Assembly (NCBI GenBank): GCA_041288195.1
Contig: JBGGME010000076.1
Location: 1-23,914, forward strand
Reading direction: 5' to 3'
Source: AWTP1-13 sp041288195
GTDB lineage: Bacteria > Pseudomonadota > Alphaproteobacteria > Rhizobiales > Hyphomicrobiaceae
Length of the DNA: 23,914 nucleotides
The translations under genes were made by a program, and so were the position numbers. This document shows positions 23,816-23,914 of this stretch, piece by piece. Numbering within the stretch: position 1 is the stretch's first letter; each line of letters starts with the position of its first letter. The notes below the pieces were generated by a model that worked only from the letters and a program-made list of their open reading frames with translations, had not been told where the DNA came from and did no database searches.

Positions 23816-23914
23816 ATGACCCAGAAAATGACGGGCGCCGAGATCGTCATTCGCGCCCTGGCCGATCAGGGCGTCGAGCACATCTTTGGCTACCCCGGCG
23901 GCGCCGTGCTGCCG
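23816..23914 (+). CDS. Acetolactate synthase large subunit, N-terminal fragment (partial)
   Basis: The first 33 codons of a thiamine-diphosphate enzyme that joins pyruvate molecules (or pyruvate and 2-oxobutyrate) in valine, leucine and isoleucine synthesis. The visible residues include MTGAEIVIRALADQGVEHIF and GYPGGAVLP, the classic start of IlvB/IlvI/IlvG proteins; the catalytic Glu and cofactor motif lie outside the window. GGAG six bases upstream supports the ATG. The miaA-then-ilv order is familiar from Hyphomicrobiales, where an ilvH/ilvN regulatory subunit gene usually follows. Confidence 0.9.
   Translation, partial: MTQKMTGAEIVIRALADQGVEHIFGYPGGAVLP

Overview
This 23.9 kb, GC-rich, gene-dense window reads as an ordinary stretch of an alphaproteobacterial chromosome. 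Linked gene sets of that class support this: leuS-lptE-holA, aroK-aroB-corC, a small membrane protein and an exported protein next to xerD, hisE-coaA, and miaA followed by an acetolactate synthase gene. This fits Hyphomicrobiales or a nearby order; I do not claim a genus. I see no rRNA, tRNA, insertion sequence, prophage or CRISPR array.

Layout. At 1-1571 (minus strand), hisE, coaA and the start of an AraC-like regulator are chained by ATGA overlaps. At 1763-6181 (plus strand) are rfbC and rfbA (two of the four dTDP-rhamnose genes; rfbB and rfbD are absent), amn (AMP nucleosidase) and cfa (cyclopropane fatty acid synthase). At 6226-12329 (minus strand) lies leuS-lptE-holA, then, from its own promoter, an adenosine/ribokinase-family kinase and a dihydrofolate-reductase-like (RibD C-terminal) protein. 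An AT-richer 316-bp regulatory gap precedes a plus-strand fic gene (12646-13755). An enolase-superfamily enzyme (minus) is divergent from a two-gene plus-strand operon: a protein made of two nitrile-hydratase-leader-like (NHLP) domains, then an alpha/beta hydrolase. Next come corC, aroB and aroK (minus), and on the plus strand a 47-aa membrane protein, a 595-aa exported protein of unknown function, xerD, miaA and the first 33 codons of ilvB/ilvI, which is cut by the window edge.

Most genes are housekeeping: histidine, CoA, shikimate and branched-chain amino acid synthesis, tRNA charging and modification, replication clamp loading, outer membrane assembly and chromosome dimer resolution. The accessory part is 12.3-16.4 kb. 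It holds the Fic enzyme with a three-copy CCATATC motif upstream, an enolase-superfamily member that lacks a common catalytic Asp, and the tandem NHLP-like protein with its coupled hydrolase. That last pair is the best candidate for something undescribed. Another strong structural signal is a perfect 12-bp inverted repeat across the rfbA stop codon.
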